Part shown: positions 1-7,105 of the stretch, piece after piece | Numbering within the stretch: the first letter of the stretch is position 1 | How the letters are laid out: the number at the start of each line of letters is the position of its first letter | NCBI GenBank assembly: GCA_036510735.1 | Contig: DATCDK010000175.1 | Location: 1 to 21,976, forward strand | Reading direction: 5' to 3' | Source of the DNA: PALSA-607 sp036510735 | Lineage (GTDB): Bacteria; Actinomycetota; Actinomycetes; Acidothermales; Acidothermaceae | Length of the DNA: 21,976 bases | The notes under the pieces: model-generated | What the model was told of the DNA's origin: nothing | The model's input: the letters and a program-made list of their open reading frames with translations, nothing else | Database searches by the model: none | Program-made: the position numbers and the translations under genes

Positions 1-140
1 AGTCACCGTGGGGTGCGCCCACGCCCGACAAGGTCATCGCCCACACGAATCTGTACTGGAAGCACCACACGGCTCCGGGGCGCCGCGCAGGCACAGTCAA
101 TACGGCCGAGGTCGATTTCGCACCGAAGTCGATCGACTAG
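1..140 (+). CDS. C-terminal end of an unidentified protein (5' end outside window)
   Basis: An open frame enters from the left edge (first whole codon at base 3) and ends with TAG at 138-140, giving 45 residues that finish ...VDFAPKSID. About 80% of its codons end in G or C, as in the neighbouring genes. Its stop overlaps the stop of the convergent cyclic-di-GMP gene within one CTAG, an arrangement typical of two real tail-to-tail genes. It contains TNLYWKHHTAPGRR and then a beta-like VNTAEVDF tail. I do not recognise the family and propose no function. Confidence 0.6.
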   Translation, partial: SPWGAPTPDKVIAHTNLYWKHHTAPGRRAGTVNTAEVDFAPKSID

Positions 141-2557
141 GTCGCCTGCAGGGGAGTCACGGAGCCGCGAGGGGGAGGCAGCGTTGCGAGTTGGGTGCTC
201 GAGGCCAATGAGTGCCACGAGCCATGCAACTCGCTTCGCAGACTTGGCAGCTCATCGGTCCTGCACGGTTCGGCGAAGTAGTACCCCTGCGCAAGTTCGC
301 ACTTCGCAAGCCGCAACTCATCGAATTGCTCGCGCCTCTGGACGCCTTCGGCGATGATCTGCAGGTCAAGAGTGTGGGCGAGGTCGACGATCTTCCGGGC
401 GAAGGCTGTTGCATCGGACGACGATCCGATGCCGTCGACGAATGACGGGTCAATCTTGACGATGTCGACCGGGAAACGCTGCAACGCTGCAGGGGAGTAG
501 TACCCCGCACCGAAGTCATCGACGGCAAGTTGTACCCCGAGTTCCTTCAGCTCGCGCAGCCGAGCCAGCGTCGATGGACTGTCGCCAATGATCAGTGTCT
601 CCGTGATCTCGAGGACCAGGCACGTGGGCGCCAATCTGCTCACTGCCAACGCCTCGGCGATCTCAGCGCACAAGTTTGGCTGCGCGAGCTGGCCGGCCGA
701 GATATTCACACTGACGGTCAGCGGCATGCCGCCGTGTTGCTGCCATCGCCGAACCTGCAAGGTCGCCTCGCGCAGCACCCACATGCCGATAGGGACGAGC
801 GCGCCGCACTCCTCGGCGACGGCGATGAAGTCGGCCGCGATGAGTGGCCCGCGACGTGGGTGATCCCATCGCAGCAGCGCCTCGACGCCGGTCACCTCAC
901 CAGTCGCGAGCGCCACAATCGGCTGGTAGTGAACGGCCATCTCGCCACGGTCGAGAGCGAGACGCAGATCAGCTTCGAGCTGAAGCCGCTCGACGAGGGT
1001 CACGTGCATTTGCGGTTCGAACATCGCGTACTGGCCGCGGCCGGCGCGCTTCGCGCGGTACATCGCGACGTCCGCGTTGCGAAGCAGCTCGTCGGCACTG
1101 ACGGTTCCCCAGTCACTTGCCGCGATTCCGATGCTCGCGCCGACGAACACCTCCCTGCCGCCAGCGATGATTGGCGCGCTAATGGCGTCGATGATGCGGC
1201 CGGCCACCACGGTCGCGGAGTCCGCACTAGTGGCATGCAACAAGACCACGAATTCGTCGCCGCCGAAGCGAGCGGCAGTATCGCTCGCGCGCAGGCAGTG
1301 CCGAAGTCGTTCGGCGACGGTAATGAGCAGATCGTCGCCGGCGCTATGCCCGAGCGTGTCGTTCACCGTCTTGAAGTGATCGAGGTCGATGAAGAGGAGC
1401 GTCAGGTTCGTCCTTGTGCGCACCGCCTGCAGCAGACCGTGGTGCAGGCGGTCGAGGAAGAGCGCACGGCTTGCCAAGCCGGTCAGCGAATCGTGGAACG
1501 CGCGGTACATCGCCTCCAAGGTGTTGGCGTCGGTCACCGCGAGGCTGGCGTGTTCAGCGAAGGCAAGTAACGTGGCGTGGTCGTGGTCGGAGAACTCGCG
1601 GTTCTCATCGCATGAGCCGACCACGAGGCTCCCGATCACTTTGCCGCTCTCGTGCACCGGCGCGGCAATCGCAGTTCTGGCCCGTCGCGGTGCGCTCTGC
1701 ACTCGCGATGGTCCTGCAGTGAACGTGTAGTGGTGCACGCTCTTGTCCGGTCGCATGGCTCGACCCGGCGCGAGGTGATCTGGCATGGGCACGGTGGCAA
1801 ACCAGTCCGCGAGTTCATCGGGGCCGCCGGCTACCGACACGATCTGGTATTCGGCCGGTAGCCACGGCTCGGACGCCGAGTTCTCGGTCGACAGAGTCGG
1901 CGCGCCTTGGCGAAGCACGGCGATGTCGTCACCGATGAGATCGCGAACGCCACGGGTAACCGAGTGGAGGATGTCGGCGAGTGGGTCGCGCCGCGAAATC
2001 GCGCGCTGGATCGCGGACAGCTCCTCAGACAATCGTTGCCGTGCACGCAAGGACTCAAGCAGAGTCGCATTCTCCGCCGCCTGGCGCTCGCTGCGGTCGC
2101 GCAGCTGTCGCTCCGAGTCCAACGTGTGCAGCATCTGGAAGGTCATGTCCATCACCCTGGCCATGCCGCGTGCGAGCTCGACTTCCTCGGCGCTGAAGGG
2201 CTCGTCACCTACTCGCGCGACGACAAGGTGCCCGTCGAGCGATCCCACGGGTACGGCAATCGCCTGCGCGGGCCGATGAGCCCCAGGTACGACGAGAGTC
2301 TGTTGGTCGCCGGCCGCGACCTGCGCGAGTTCGTGATGTGGCACCGCGTCAGCGGGGTAGCCGATCGACGTCCGGGCCTGTCCGTTGCAGACCACGGCGG
2401 CAACCTGTGCCTCCAACGCCAGCGCCGCACCCTCGACGCCGGCAGCGAGAGCTGACTCAGCGTCGGGCAACGACGAGACGACCGCAAGGAACTCGGCGAG
2501 GAGTTGAGTGGCGCGGGAGGCGGCGAGCACGAGCGAGTTATCGGCACCGAATTGCAC
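137..2557 (-). CDS. GAF-GAF-GGDEF-EAL cyclic-di-GMP signalling protein
   Basis: An 806-residue cytoplasmic protein that probably makes and/or degrades cyclic di-GMP. It has a GAF-like domain (about residues 15-145), a charged coiled-coil linker (146-185), a second GAF-like domain (about 190-345), GGDEF (about 355-515) and EAL (about 530-775). The GGDEF active site is intact (FGGDEF, 431-436), with an RxxD product-inhibition site (RASD, 423-426) five residues before it. The EAL half keeps EALLRW (559-564), the ITET glutamate, DDFG (680-683), VKID (700-703) and AEGV (736-739). Its loop-6 motif reads DDFGAGYYS instead of the usual DDFGTGYSS. Both activities therefore look possible, and GAF ligands probably set the balance. 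No transmembrane segment is seen. The start is GTG at 2557, one codon after an in-frame TGA, without a clear Shine-Dalgarno sequence; a GTG eight codons later is an alternative. Confidence 0.93.
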   Translation of the reverse strand: MQFGADNSLVLAASRATQLLAEFLAVVSSLPDAESALAAGVEGAALALEAQVAAVVCNGQARTSIGYPADAVPHHELAQVAAGDQQTLVVPGAHRPAQAIAVPVGSLDGHLVVARVGDEPFSAEEVELARGMARVMDMTFQMLHTLDSERQLRDRSERQAAENATLLESLRARQRLSEELSAIQRAISRRDPLADILHSVTRGVRDLIGDDIAVLRQGAPTLSTENSASEPWLPAEYQIVSVAGGPDELADWFATVPMPDHLAPGRAMRPDKSVHHYTFTAGPSRVQSAPRRARTAIAAPVHESGKVIGSLVVGSCDENREFSDHDHATLLAFAEHASLAVTDANTLEAMYRAFHDSLTGLASRALFLDRLHHGLLQAVRTRTNLTLLFIDLDHFKTVNDTLGHSAGDDLLITVAERLRHCLRASDTAARFGGDEFVVLLHATSADSATVVAGRIIDAISAPIIAGGREVFVGASIGIAASDWGTVSADELLRNADVAMYRAKRAGRGQYAMFEPQMHVTLVERLQLEADLRLALDRGEMAVHYQPIVALATGEVTGVEALLRWDHPRRGPLIAADFIAVAEECGALVPIGMWVLREATLQVRRWQQHGGMPLTVSVNISAGQLAQPNLCAEIAEALAVSRLAPTCLVLEITETLIIGDSPSTLARLRELKELGVQLAVDDFGAGYYSPAALQRFPVDIVKIDPSFVDGIGSSSDATAFARKIVDLAHTLDLQIIAEGVQRREQFDELRLAKCELAQGYYFAEPCRTDELPSLRSELHGSWHSLASSTQLATLPPPRGSVTPLQAT

Positions 2558-2727
2558 GAATCAAGCCCGCGAGGGCATCAGTAAACCCGCAGGTCAGCGA
2601 GTTGTTGGGCCCTACTTCTAATGGAATTCCTAGAGGGGCAAATGTCCGCTTCGCCAGACCCACCTGCACGGCCGTAATCCCTCCGGGGTCGTGCCTACAA
2701 TCTTGCCTCTGACGAAGGGTCGACCCG

Positions 2728-3177
2728 ATGCCCCGTTACTTGGAGGACCTGACACCTGGGCTCGCCTTCACGGGCGGCCCGCTCCTCGTGACGCAGCAGG
2801 CCATTGTCGAGTTCGGGCGACAGTTCGACCCGCAGTACTTCCACACCGACCCCCTGACCGCCGACTCCAGCTTCTTCGGCGGCCTAGCAGCGAGTGGGTG
2901 GCACACCGGGGCGTTGTCGATGCGGATGGCGGTCGAGTCGCCCCTCAACGATTTCGCCGACGGGCTGATCGGCATCGAGGTACGAAGTCTGCGATGGCCG
3001 CGGCCGACCCGCCCGGGCGACACTCTTCGGCTCAATCTCGAGGTGCTGGAAACCAGACCGTCGCGATCGCGCCCAGGCTGGGGAACGGCAGTAGTGCGGT
3101 GGACGACGCTCAGCCAAGCTGACCAAATCGTGATGACGGCAGAGACCGTGATTTGGGTCGCTCGTCGGCCCCAGTGA
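2728..3177 (+). CDS. MaoC-like (hotdog-fold) dehydratase/hydratase
   Basis: A 149-residue single hotdog domain. It has the hydratase-2 signature FGRQFDPQYFHTDP (about residues 29-42), with the catalytic Asp and His in place, followed by FGGLAASGWHT (about 51-61), typical of MaoC-domain proteins. Family members hydrate or dehydrate acyl-thioesters such as enoyl-CoA; the substrate here cannot be told. The start is ATG with GAAGGG 8 bases upstream. A TACAAT at 2696-2701 could be its -10 box, but no good -35 is visible. It diverges from the cyclic-di-GMP gene across 170 bases, which also hold a GGAATTCC palindrome (2623-2630). The cellulase promoter lies just after its stop, so the two genes are probably transcribed separately. 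Confidence 0.88.
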   Translation: MPRYLEDLTPGLAFTGGPLLVTQQAIVEFGRQFDPQYFHTDPLTADSSFFGGLAASGWHTGALSMRMAVESPLNDFADGLIGIEVRSLRWPRPTRPGDTLRLNLEVLETRPSRSRPGWGTAVVRWTTLSQADQIVMTAETVIWVARRPQ

Positions 3178-3203
3178 GCATGCGACCCATGCTGCTGGGC
3201 ACC

Positions 3204-3232
3204 TTGACGGCGTCCATGTCCGCACCTACCCT
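3204..3232 (+). promoter_or_regulatory. Predicted principal-sigma promoter of the GH9 cellulase gene
   Basis: TTGACG (3204-3209), a 17-base spacer, then TACCCT (3227-3232), which fits the actinobacterial TTGACN / TANNNT pattern. Transcription would start near 3239, immediately before the palindrome at 3241-3259 and about 36 bases before the chosen ATG. Confidence 0.6.
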
Positions 3233-3240
3233 GCGGTGTC

Positions 3241-3259
3241 GGTAGGAAGGCTTCCTAAC
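3241..3259. promoter_or_regulatory. Palindromic operator-like site upstream of the cellulase gene
   Basis: Perfect 15-base palindrome TAGGAAGGCTTCCTA (7-base arms, central G, 3243-3257), with the outer pair at 3241/3259 also complementary. It covers about +3 to +21 of the predicted transcript, where a bound repressor would block initiation. It differs from the CebR/CelR cellulose-operator consensus TGGGAGCGCTCCCA. It resembles TTAGGAAA-type palindromes I recall upstream of actinobacterial secreted glycoside hydrolases; that resemblance is from memory. Confidence 0.55.
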
Positions 3260-3274
3260 AGTCAGGTAACGATC

Positions 3275-5266
3275 ATGGGTCGCACACGCCGTCCGCGCCT
3301 GTCGAAGTGGGTCAGTCTCCCTGCGGCCACCGTGCTATTCGCCGGTGTTGCGCTCGGATCGCTAGCTGCCGCGCCCGCTGACGCAGTCGCCACCCAACCG
3401 GCACCCGCAGCGCTGGTGCGCGTCGACCAGGTTGGTTACTTGCCGAGCGATGCGAAGCACGCGTACTTGATGGCGAACCACCGGGTGAAGCACGCAACGT
3501 GGGACGTCGTCGATGGCGCGAATCACATTGTCGCGCACGGGACTGTCGGCACCACCAACCGTGGGCCGTGGAACACGAACTATCCCGACGTGTACGACAT
3601 CACGTTCAGTGGACTTGGATCGCTCGGCACGTATCACCTGACGGTGCACGGCGACGCAACTGCGCAGTCGCCGTCCTTCGCGATCGAGAGCGCGGCCAGC
3701 CTCTACGGGCAGGTCGTTGCCGACGGCGTCAACTTCTATCAAGTGCAGCGCGACGGCTCCGACGTCATCCCCGGGCCGCTGAACCGGCAGCCGGCTCACC
3801 TGAACGACGCGCACGCCACGGTCTACCAAACCCCTGACTTCGTCGACACCACGAGTGATGACTCCCTTGTTGGGGGCTCGCCGCTCGTGAAAATCAAGGG
3901 CGCGCCGACGGTCAACGCCGAAGGCGGCTGGTACGACGCCGGCGACTACCTGAAGTTCACCCACACGGCTGCCTACGGCGACGTCGTGCTCTACGCGAGC
4001 GATCGTGCGTTGGGCAACTCCGCGCCGTCCACCTTGAAGACCGAGGCGGCGTACGGCGAGAACTGGCTCGACAAGATGTGGCAGATGTCGACCAAGACGC
4101 TGTACTTGCAGGTAGGCGTCGGTACTGGGAACGGCAGCGACACCGTTGACCCGACGTTCAACGGCGATCACGACCTGTGGCGGCTCCCGCAGGCAGACGC
4201 CACCGACACCGACCCGATAGATCGGTACGCAACTGTCGACCGTCCGGTCTTCGAGGCTGCCGCACCGGGTCACAAGATCAGCCCGAACCTGGTCGGTCGG
4301 GTGTCGGCTGCATTCGCATTGGCCGCGCAGGTCGACGCGGCGACCAATCCGACGCGCGCACAGTACGAATACGAAGAGGCAACGTCGCTGTACGCGATGG
4401 CGAACACCAGCAACCCGCCGTCCCCGCTGGTAACTGCCGATCCAGAGGCGTACTACCCGGAGACGACATGGCACGACGACATGGAACTCGGAGCGACCGA
4501 AATCGCGCTGGCTGCTCAGAAACTGTCGCACAACGCGATGCCATATCTGACCGCCGCTGCGGGCTTTGCGAAGGACTACATAGCGGACGACGCGGCAGCT
4601 GGCGACACCTTCAACCTTTACGACGTGAGCGCGCTCGCTCACACCGATCTGGTTCACGCGATGGCTGCTGCAGGCAACCCGAAGCTCGCGGTGAGTAAGG
4701 CGGCGCTGATCAAGGATCTGAAGCGGCAAGTTGAACTCGGCGCGACGCACGCATCCGATGACACCTTCCGCGCAGCCGGCGACATCAATCAGTTCGACGT
4801 CGACTCGCACACGTTCGGGTGGATCGCGATGGAGGCCTGGTACACCGGACTGACCGGCGACCACAGCTTCGACGGGTTCGCCGCCGAGCAGCGCGACTGG
4901 CTCTTCGGTGCCAACGCTTGGGGCACCAGCTTCATGGTCGGTGAGGGCTCGACGTTCCCTGACTGCATGCAGCATCAGGTGGCGAATCTCAGCGGCAATC
5001 TGCACGGCGTCGGCCCGGCTCTCGACGTCGGCGCGGTCGTCAATGGCCCGAACGACAACTCGAACTTCGAGGGCGGGCTGGGCGATTTGCAGGACGGGAT
5101 GCGGCAGTGCCCCACTAATGGCGTCGACAAGTTCGCCCCGTTCGACACGTCGACGGCGAGCTTTGTCGACGACGTGCGGTCGTGGCAGACCGACGAGCCG
5201 GCGCTGGACATGACCGGCGCAGCGATCATCGCGGCAGCCTCACAACTGGCCCTCCACCAGCACTAG
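3275..5266 (+). CDS. Secreted glycoside hydrolase family 9 (endoglucanase/cellulase) with N-terminal Ig-like domain
   Basis: A 663-residue exported enzyme predicted to hydrolyse cellulose or related beta-1,4-glucans. It has a signal peptide (residues 1-37: basic N-region with RTRRPR, hydrophobic core, cleavage after ADA), a CelD-type N-terminal Ig-like domain (about 46-138, starting VRVDQVGYLP), then the GH9 barrel (about 143-660). GGWYDAGDYLKF (217-228) carries the DAGD nucleophile/base aspartates. DCMQHQ (563-568) matches the conserved His region, and TDEPALDMTGA (639-649) supplies the C-terminal acid Glu641. No carbohydrate-binding or dockerin module follows, so any cellulose anchoring must come from elsewhere. 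ATG 3275 is preferred over GTG 3236 because the latter would put the palindrome inside the gene and precede the predicted transcript; AGG lies 8 bases before the ATG. Confidence 0.92.
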   Translation: MGRTRRPRLSKWVSLPAATVLFAGVALGSLAAAPADAVATQPAPAALVRVDQVGYLPSDAKHAYLMANHRVKHATWDVVDGANHIVAHGTVGTTNRGPWNTNYPDVYDITFSGLGSLGTYHLTVHGDATAQSPSFAIESAASLYGQVVADGVNFYQVQRDGSDVIPGPLNRQPAHLNDAHATVYQTPDFVDTTSDDSLVGGSPLVKIKGAPTVNAEGGWYDAGDYLKFTHTAAYGDVVLYASDRALGNSAPSTLKTEAAYGENWLDKMWQMSTKTLYLQVGVGTGNGSDTVDPTFNGDHDLWRLPQADATDTDPIDRYATVDRPVFEAAAPGHKISPNLVGRVSAAFALAAQVDAATNPTRAQYEYEEATSLYAMANTSNPPSPLVTADPEAYYPETTWHDDMELGATEIALAAQKLSHNAMPYLTAAAGFAKDYIADDAAAGDTFNLYDVSALAHTDLVHAMAAAGNPKLAVSKAALIKDLKRQVELGATHASDDTFRAAGDINQFDVDSHTFGWIAMEAWYTGLTGDHSFDGFAAEQRDWLFGANAWGTSFMVGEGSTFPDCMQHQVANLSGNLHGVGPALDVGAVVNGPNDNSNFEGGLGDLQDGMRQCPTNGVDKFAPFDTSTASFVDDVRSWQTDEPALDMTGAAIIAAASQLALHQH

Positions 5267-5282
5267 GCGACACACTGCGCGT

Positions 5283-5906
5283 ATGGACAATGCGGAGTTG
5301 ACGCTGCTCGACTGGCGGCGCCGCGTATACGCCACGTATGCAGCTGTGCGGGGCGCTACCGATCTCGCGCAAGCGCACGCGCTGTGGTCTGCCGAGCGTG
5401 ACGATCTGTTCGCGCACCATCCGCAGTCGCCAATTGCGGTCGATCGTCGGGCCGCGTTCGCCGGTATCCCGGTCAATGCCTACGACCCGACGTGGCGGTT
5501 CGAGCTGCCGGTCGATGTCGACGTCGAGCCCTTGCACATCGACGTCGCAACAGGGACGGATGGCATGGTGCCGTTCGACCGCGTCGGTCGGGTCGTTGTT
5601 CCGGACGTCGGAAGCCTCGACGTGTGGGCGCTGCGCAGCTACGGCGGAGGGCTGTTCATCCCCATGCGCGATCGGACGGCGAATCGCACGACCTACGGCG
5701 GTGGCCGGTACCTGATCGACACGGCCAAGGGCGCCGACCTGGGCAGTGATGCCGCCGCGGGGACGATGGTGCTCGACTTCAACTTCGCCTACCACCCGTC
5801 ATGCGCGTACGACGCCGCATGGGCCTGTCCGCTGGCGCCGCCTGGCAATGTGCTCGATGTCGAGGTGCCTGTCGGCGAGCAGCTCCCGGCTGGCGGTTGG
5901 TACTAA
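5283..5906 (+). CDS. DUF1684 family protein
   Basis: A 207-residue protein matching the DUF1684 pattern: an RRVYATYAAVR helix near the N-terminus, TTYGGGRYLIDT (about residues 137-148), then LDFNFAYHPSCAYDAAWACPLAP (about 161-183) with its conserved Cys pair, and a final PVGEQ. The family has no established biochemical role that I know of. No signal peptide is seen. It begins only 16 bases after the cellulase stop, so co-transcription is likely. There is no strong Shine-Dalgarno sequence before the ATG, and a functional link to the cellulase is not shown. Confidence 0.85.
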   Translation: MDNAELTLLDWRRRVYATYAAVRGATDLAQAHALWSAERDDLFAHHPQSPIAVDRRAAFAGIPVNAYDPTWRFELPVDVDVEPLHIDVATGTDGMVPFDRVGRVVVPDVGSLDVWALRSYGGGLFIPMRDRTANRTTYGGGRYLIDTAKGADLGSDAAAGTMVLDFNFAYHPSCAYDAAWACPLAPPGNVLDVEVPVGEQLPAGGWY

Positions 5907-5968
5907 CCGCCTTTCAAAGGGCGCGGGGAATCTGCCAGGCTTGAGCATCGACCGGACGGAGCTGCCCC

Positions 5969-6544
5969 ATGACTGTTCAGATTGCCCAACAGCCGGACGC
6001 CGACGCGTTGCTCGACCGCGATCCGCTGGCCCTGCTCGTCGGCATGCTGCTCGACCAACAGTTCCCTATGGAGCGGGCCTTCGCCGGTCCGTACCTGCTC
6101 GCGCAACGGATGGGCGTCGATCACCTCAACGCGTACGACATGGCCGAGTACGACCCCGAAAAGTTCGCCACGCTGTTTGTCGGGCCACCGGCAATCCACC
6201 GTTTTCCGGGGGCCATGGCTGGCCGCGTGCAGCAGCTCGCTCATCTGTTGGTTGCGGACTACGACGGCAGCGCTGAGGCGGTATGGAAGGGCGCGAAATC
6301 TGGTGCGGAGTTGCACGGCCGAATAGCGACGCTGCCCGGTTTCGGTCAGCAAAAGGCGCGGATTTTCGTTGCTCTGCTAGGGAAACAGCGTGGCGTGCGG
6401 CCACGCGGTTGGCGCGAGGCGGCGGGCGCGTACGGCGAAGACGGCAGCTTCCGGTCGGTCGCCGACGTCACCAGCCCGGAGTCGTTGCAGAAGGTTCGTG
6501 ATCACAAGAAGGAGCTGAAGGCGGCGGCGCGCGCAGGCGCGTAG
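5969..6544 (+). CDS. HhH-GPD-type base-excision-repair-like protein (TIGR03252-like)
   Basis: A 191-residue protein of the endonuclease III/HhH-GPD superfamily, resembling the actinobacterial family TIGR03252. LVGMLLDQQFPMERAF opens the helical domain, and the helix-hairpin-helix is LPGFGQQKARIFVALLG (about residues 122-138). Set against E. coli Nth, the lyase Lys (K120) position is Gln, and the segment equivalent to VDTH with catalytic Asp138 reads VRPRGW. The canonical glycosylase/lyase residues therefore appear absent and there is no FeS-cluster cysteine set. It may bind DNA without Nth-like catalysis or use a different mechanism. GGAG lies 7 bases before the ATG. Its TAG is immediately followed by the stop of the small minus-strand gene. 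Confidence 0.85.
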   Translation: MTVQIAQQPDADALLDRDPLALLVGMLLDQQFPMERAFAGPYLLAQRMGVDHLNAYDMAEYDPEKFATLFVGPPAIHRFPGAMAGRVQQLAHLLVADYDGSAEAVWKGAKSGAELHGRIATLPGFGQQKARIFVALLGKQRGVRPRGWREAAGAYGEDGSFRSVADVTSPESLQKVRDHKKELKAAARAGA

Positions 6545-6718
6545 TTACGGCTCTTGTTCGGCGTCGACATCGACGCGCAACGGGTAGACGAAGTCGGCAG
6601 GCAGCCACGGCATGGCACGAGGGTAGGGCTCGCCGTCCTCCCGGGAAGCGTTGACTCTCCACAGCCGCCAGCGCTCTCCACTGAAGCTTGCGCGCCCAAC
6701 CGTAGTGCGACCCGCCAC
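6545..6718 (-). CDS. Small hypothetical protein, 57 residues
   Basis: An open frame on the minus strand ends with TAA at 6545-6547, directly against the TAG of the convergent HhH-GPD gene. From GTG at 6718 it encodes 57 residues rich in aromatics and Pro (GERWRLWRVNASREDGEP, then PWLPADFVYPLRVDVD). About 75% of codons end in G/C. Overlapping frames give low-complexity Ser/Arg/Ala/Pro translations, whereas this one looks like a folded polypeptide. The frame stays open a further ~60 bases upstream, so a non-standard or more distal start is possible; no Shine-Dalgarno sequence precedes the GTG. Family and function are unknown. Confidence 0.55.
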   Translation of the reverse strand: MAGRTTVGRASFSGERWRLWRVNASREDGEPYPRAMPWLPADFVYPLRVDVDAEQEP

Positions 6719-6775
6719 TCGTAGGTTCGTCGAGACCGGCGCGACGTCGGCGCGGTTACGGCGAATGGTGGTGCG

Positions 6776-7105
6776 ATGTCGAACATCGAGGAGATCGGGC
6801 TAGAGCTCAACCAGCGCGCAGTACAGGTTGAGATGGCCGGCGCACAATTGGTGCAGGCTGCTGCTGAAGCAATCTGGACGTCGATCGCCGCCGATGCATT
6901 TCGCACTCGGGTCGATCACCGGCGGCAGCAGTTCGGCGCAGTCGCCGATCTCCTGCGGGGTGCCGCGCAGACCGTATTCCGGTATGCCGACGACGTTGAA
7001 GCGGAGAAGGCGCGACTGCGCAGACTGGAGCAAGCCGCCGAGCACGCGGTGATCCGCGGTGGGGTCGGGGTGGGCGGCGTTGTCATCCGCGGCATCCACC
7101 TGTGA
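6776..7105 (+). CDS. WXG100-like small helical protein
   Basis: A 109-residue all-helical protein with an N-terminal helix (QRAVQVEMAGAQLVQAAAEA), a turn at WTSIAADAF (about residues 34-42) and a long C-terminal amphipathic helix. That is the helix-WxG/S-helix layout of WXG100/ESX secretion substrates. The W-T-S turn replaces W-x-G, and the C-terminal tail is Gly/Val-rich. It overlaps the next gene by four bases (GTGA), so the two are probably made together. Related proteins act as export partners or immunity/chaperone subunits for type VII systems. No ESX machinery (EccC ATPase etc.) lies in this window. Confidence 0.6.
   Translation: MSNIEEIGLELNQRAVQVEMAGAQLVQAAAEAIWTSIAADAFRTRVDHRRQQFGAVADLLRGAAQTVFRYADDVEAEKARLRRLEQAAEHAVIRGGVGVGGVVIRGIHL

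Noticed and set aside
530..1570. 346-codon open frame on the plus strand
   Set aside because: Antisense to the GGDEF-EAL gene, whose motifs are intact. No domain is seen.
3362..5005. 547-codon open frame on the minus strand
   Set aside because: It lies wholly antisense to the GH9 cellulase, whose domains and catalytic residues are clear. The translation is Arg/Val/His-rich low complexity with no recognisable domain, a common artefact of high-GC coding DNA.
6502..6906. 134-codon minus-strand frame over the HhH-GPD/WXG100 gap
   Set aside because: It overlaps two plus-strand genes and has a Ser/Ala/Arg low-complexity translation. A different minus frame (6545-6718) is the better gene.
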